7,936 nucleotides of DNA. Source: an uncultured Synechococcus sp. GTDB lineage: Bacteria; Cyanobacteriota; Cyanobacteriia; PCC-6307; Cyanobiaceae. This document shows positions 6,042 through 7,936 of the stretch, piece after piece. Numbering within the stretch: position 1 is the stretch's first letter; the number at the start of each line of letters is the position of its first letter. The notes under the pieces were generated by a model that was given only the letters and a program-made list of their open reading frames with translations, was not told the origin of the DNA and made no database searches. The stretch covers positions 1 to 7,936 of the forward strand of contig CAJWAH010000060.1 of the NCBI GenBank assembly GCA_913020095.1, read 5' to 3'. The translations under genes were made by a program, and so were the position numbers.

Positions 6042-6237
6042 GCAGCTCCCTGAGTTGCTGGGTTTGTTGCTCCTCACCCGCCTCAGGGACCTTGGCCAGG
6101 CTGCTCATGACCTGCTGAAACTGATCGCAGGTGCGCTCCAGCTGGGCGCGACGGCCGCTTGGCAGCTGCAAGCGCTTCTCCATTAAGCAATCCAGCAGGG
6201 TCTGGATTGAGCGCAGCTCTTGAACGATGTCTTGCAT
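5962..6237 (-). CDS. small helical protein, 91 aa, unknown function
   Basis: The family is not recognised. The product starts MQDIVQELRSIQTLLDCLMEK and reads as two or three amphipathic helices with heptad-like Leu spacing, the second at about residues 28-46 and the third at about 55-80 (QQTQQLRELLSAIEELHLCLE). This suggests a short coiled-coil hairpin, likely cytoplasmic, without signal peptide or membrane span. The ATG at 6237 overlaps the TGA of the upstream gene in TGATG, a typical sign of coupled translation, which also supports this start. Its last 80 nt overlap the 3' end of the convergent hydrolase gene, an unusually long overlap for convergent genes. Confidence 0.68.
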   Translation of the reverse strand: MQDIVQELRSIQTLLDCLMEKRLQLPSGRRAQLERTCDQFQQVMSSLAKVPEAGEEQQTQQLRELLSAIEELHLCLEPLEAPCSDLVARLP

Positions 6238-6554
6238 CAGTCGTCGTAGTGGCGTGTGCCCACCCAGCCGTCCGTGCTGGGTTGTTGATCAATGCGCCAA
6301 TACCGCTCACCGCCGCGGTACCAGGAGTCGACCATCACCGCTTGGATCTGCTCAGCGCTGCAGTGCTCAACGTCAGGACTCTCCAAAAGTTGGATCTCCT
6401 TGTTGGGGTCCGTCATGGGCCACAAAAAGACGTCGCCTTCACTGTGGAAATTCCCTGGCGACAGGGTGATGGGGTTCAGCAAGATTTCCCAATCGCTGCG
6501 ATGCCAAAGGGCCGATTTAGGCTTCGAATGTGCCTTTTGTTGGCTGCGCAGCAA
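6237..6554 (-). CDS. uncharacterised protein, about 105 aa, Trp-rich
   Basis: The family is not recognised. The convincing part begins at ALWHRSDWEILLNPITLSPG and contains DVFLWPMTDPNKEIQLLE, DSWYRGGERYWRIDQQP and a closing GWVGTRHYDD. It is soluble in character, with many Trp and Tyr, no membrane span and one Cys in VEHCSAEQ. The start is uncertain. The only ATG in frame is at 6623, but the residues from there to about 6555 are Thr/Ser/Gly-rich and lie opposite a small membrane-protein gene, so I give the TTG at 6554. The TGA stop overlaps the ATG of the next gene (TGATG), so the pair is a short operon. Confidence 0.65.
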   Translation of the reverse strand: MLRSQQKAHSKPKSALWHRSDWEILLNPITLSPGNFHSEGDVFLWPMTDPNKEIQLLESPDVEHCSAEQIQAVMVDSWYRGGERYWRIDQQPSTDGWVGTRHYDD

Positions 6555-6664
6555 TGTTTGAGAACGACCGGCGCCCCCCTTGGTTGAACTGGTTGTTCCT
6601 CGCCATGTTCCTGTGGTCCTCATGGACCTTGGCCGGCTACTGGTTCAACCAGATGCATCAATAG
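6554..6664 (+). CDS. small single-span membrane protein, 36 aa
   Basis: This short frame encodes 36 residues beginning MFENDRRPPWLNWLFLAMFL. It has a charged, Pro-containing N-terminus (residues 2-9), one hydrophobic span at about residues 11-29 and a short polar end (NQMHQ), with four Trp and many Phe. This is the layout of real small membrane proteins and not of a random shadow; the opposite strand here reads a low-complexity Thr/Ser/Gly stretch. Such proteins are common as small subunits or partners of photosynthetic and other thylakoid complexes, but no family is recognised. The ATG shares base 6554 with the likely start of the divergent gene, and the stop lies 20 nt before the end of the convergent 193-aa gene. 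No Shine-Dalgarno is seen. Confidence 0.6.
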   Translation: MFENDRRPPWLNWLFLAMFLWSSWTLAGYWFNQMHQ

Positions 6665-6684
6665 GGCGCCTTGATCAGGCTGGC

Positions 6685-7266
6685 TTAGCGAATCGCCTCG
6701 CTGTGGTTGACGAGCAGGTGATGCACATCGTCGAGGCCATCTTTGGCCTGCTGGCGGGCCAGGTCAAAGTCGCCATGGGCTTCGCCCAGTAGCGCCTCGC
6801 CTACGCGGTCGAGCAGCTCTTCGTTGTGCTCGCTCAAAAAGGCCAACAGTTCCGTCTCGATCACCTGGCGCACGGCTTTGGAGCGCAGGTTGTTGTGATC
6901 GGCTTCGGCGTAGGTGCCGCCCACCAGCTCTTGCACAAATAGGCGCTGCACTTCGCTGCTGCGGAAGAAGCTTTCCACGGCATTGATGGTGCCGTCAGCC
7001 AGGGTGCGCTCCACCTCCATCGGCTCTTCTGAGAGCTTGAACTCCCACTCCAGGTGACGCCGCTGCCAGCCCTGTTGCTGCAGCATCGGCAGCACCATCT
7101 GGGAGAAGGTGTCGACAGACATCTCGTAGATACGCTCGGCTAGGCGCTCGCACCAGTCGTGGCCATGGCCTTCCAGGTTCTGCCGGAGTTCAGTGCGCTC
7201 CACTTCATGGCCGCCGTGATGGCTGTGGCACACATCACCGGGGCACTCAACTGCTTTTAGGGACAT
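6685..7266 (-). CDS. uncharacterised 193-aa protein with Cys/His-rich N-terminus
   Basis: I do not recognise the family by name. The N-terminus has dense possible metal ligands: C8, C13, H14, H16, H17 and H20, then H34, H36 and C39 in GHGHDWC. The rest, residues 40-193, is mostly helical and acidic (for example EMSVDTFSQMVLPMLQQQGW and EALLGEAHGDFDLARQQAKD), with no signal peptide or membrane span. A cytoplasmic helical protein with a metal-binding or metal-storing N-terminus is a reasonable inference. The ATG at 7266 is used because it includes the Cys/His segment and no other ATG lies nearby. On the left it converges with the 36-aa gene; on the right the minus-strand DNA upstream soon turns into sequence of foreign character, so its promoter may be missing or replaced. 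Confidence 0.78.
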   Translation of the reverse strand: MSLKAVECPGDVCHSHHGGHEVERTELRQNLEGHGHDWCERLAERIYEMSVDTFSQMVLPMLQQQGWQRRHLEWEFKLSEEPMEVERTLADGTINAVESFFRSSEVQRLFVQELVGGTYAEADHNNLRSKAVRQVIETELLAFLSEHNEELLDRVGEALLGEAHGDFDLARQQAKDGLDDVHHLLVNHSEAIR

Positions 7267-7349
7267 GGCCTGGCTCAGACTCTCTCATTGCCTTGCTAAT
7301 GACGCTGCCCGTCCAGTCCTGACGGTTGCAGAATCTCTTCGGCTGGTTG
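7267..7349. other. spacer holding or adjoining the junction with foreign DNA
   Basis: This 83-nt stretch separates the start of the 193-aa gene from the stop of the ATPase-like frame. It should hold the promoter of the 193-aa gene, but no convincing -35/-10 pair is seen on the minus strand. Character changes from picocyanobacterial to eukaryote-like somewhere between about 7290 and 7515, and the exact joint cannot be placed by eye. No direct repeats, tRNA or terminal inverted repeats mark it. Confidence 0.4.
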
Positions 7350-7634
7350 TTACGCCGCCAGCGGCACGCTGCTCGTCTCGCGCTCTGATCGGCGCGCCCC
7401 GCCCGGCGCCCGTCCGAGAGGAGCATCCCCAGGCGCCACCTTGCGTACAGTCATGGTCAGAACAGGCCCACCGGGGCCTGCAGCCATCGCCCCCATTCGC
7501 ATGGAGAGCGGGCGCGGCGGCTGGTAGAGGCGCAAAAGCAGCGAGGAGCACACGACGGAGACGCTCGACATGGCCATGGCCGCTCCGGCGAACATTGGCG
7601 GCACGAGCAGCTGGAAGGCGGGGAAGAAGACCAC
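7350..7634 (-). CDS. C-terminal end of a P1B-type (copper) ATPase, eukaryote-like, fragment
   Basis: From 7634 to about 7515 the minus strand reads VFFPAFQLLVPPMFAGAAMA, then MSSVSVVCSSLLLRLYQPP. This is the last membrane helix of copper-transporting P1B ATPases, where PPxxAGxAMAxSSVSVVxxSLLL is highly conserved. These pumps export or deliver Cu(I), coupled to ATP hydrolysis. After the helix comes a 50-60-residue tail rich in Gly, Pro and Arg, ending with TAA at 7350-7352. The wording of the helix is closest to what I know of algal and protist ATPases. The rest of the pump is absent: the DNA just upstream reads a coiled coil in another frame. It is therefore a fragment, an exon or a chimeric piece; the 7634 boundary is only where the match starts, not a start codon. 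Confidence 0.6.
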   Translation of the reverse strand: MVFFPAFQLLVPPMFAGAAMAMSSVSVVCSSLLLRLYQPPRPLSMRMGAMAAGPGGPVLTMTVRKVAPGDAPLGRAPGGARRSERETSSVPLAA

Positions 7635-7669
7635 CTGCGGCCGCGCGCGCCGCAGAAGGCGCAGCCGCT

Positions 7670-7936
7670 GCCGAGGGCGTTCTTGTGGTCGTAGCAGGCG
7701 TTGGCCGTGCGGAGCTGCTCCGTCTCAGCACGCAACAGCCGTACCTCCTCCGCACGCAGCTGCCCCTCGCGTGCAGCGCGGGCCGCCATTTCCTCGTGTG
7801 TCTTGGCCGTCGTCAGCAGCGAGCCGTACTTGCCCTTCAGTGTGTCAGCTTCCTGCCTCACCTTTTGGTTTTCGAGCTCGAGTTTCGACGTCTGTGCCTC
7901 CTCGGTCTCTAGCAGACGCAACAGCTCCGAGTTCTG
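7670..7936 (-). CDS. coiled-coil protein segment, eukaryote-like, partial
   Basis: The minus strand is open from the right edge and reads a charged coiled coil from QNSELLRLLETEEAQTSKLE to AEEVRLLRAETEQLRTANAC. It has heptad spacing of Leu and Ala and many Glu, Arg and Gln. After about 7682 the character changes (YDHKNALGSGCAFCGAR), and although this frame stays open to a stop at 7457, the residues after 7670 become Ser/Arg/Cys-rich and lie in the wrong frame over the ATPase helix, so I end the credible part there. Coiled coils of this composition are frequent in eukaryotic cytoskeletal or centrosomal proteins, but composition alone cannot name a family. It does not resemble the neighbouring cyanobacterial genes. 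Confidence 0.45.

Noticed and set aside
7265..7912. A 215-codon plus-strand open frame over the foreign tail
   Set aside because: It is Arg/Ala-rich without a domain and mirrors the coiled-coil and ATPase frames; long open frames are expected by chance at this GC content.
1..7936. CRISPR array, insertion sequence, prophage or defence genes
   Set aside because: No regularly spaced repeats, terminal inverted repeats, transposase or integrase motifs were seen on either strand.

Overview
The window looks like chromosomal DNA of a GC-rich picocyanobacterium (Synechococcus/Cyanobium group), with a last part of about 0.6 kb that does not. The cyanobacterial assignment rests on petM (cytochrome b6f subunit), a Ycf39-type protein, a full-length NTRC (thioredoxin reductase fused to thioredoxin) and several small proteins of the kind seen in compact picocyanobacterial genomes. 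Genes are tightly packed, with overlapping stop codons and few Shine-Dalgarno sequences.

Layout. 1-1595 (+): the tail of a Trm1-like tRNA dimethyltransferase, then petM, ycf39 and a 71-aa small protein; the last two are 4 nt apart. 1592-2200 (-): an RluE/RsuA-family rRNA pseudouridine synthase, sharing stop-codon bases with the 71-aa gene. 2250-2486 (+): a divergent, IF-1-like second initiation factor, divergent to the pseudouridine synthase and sharing its TTAA stop with the next gene. 2483-4552 (-): NTRC preceded by a 67-aa protein and a 107-aa exported or anchored acidic protein. 4553-4816: a 264-nt intergenic region holding a strong minus-strand intrinsic terminator only 35 nt before the 107-aa gene, inverted repeats and a repeated TGTGACTG element; it is the best candidate for an undescribed attenuator or small RNA. 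4817-6041 (+): a basic 65-aa protein, then a YheT-family alpha/beta hydrolase with a TTG start. 5962-6554 (-): two unrecognised small genes coupled by TGATG; the downstream one overlaps the hydrolase tail. 6554-6664 (+): a 36-aa single-span membrane protein. 6685-7266 (-): a 193-aa unrecognised protein with a Cys/His-rich N-terminus.

From about 7300 to the end the minus strand reads first a coiled-coil segment and then, in another frame, the last membrane segment and tail of a copper-type P1B ATPase with a eukaryote-like sequence. It resembles nothing else in the window. The simplest reading is a chimeric join to algal or protist DNA; a recent transfer or a spliced gene cannot be excluded.

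Functionally, most recognised genes serve photosynthesis and redox control (petM, ycf39, NTRC) and RNA or translation (Trm1, pseudouridine synthase, IF-1). No defence, mobile or biosynthetic cluster is visible.
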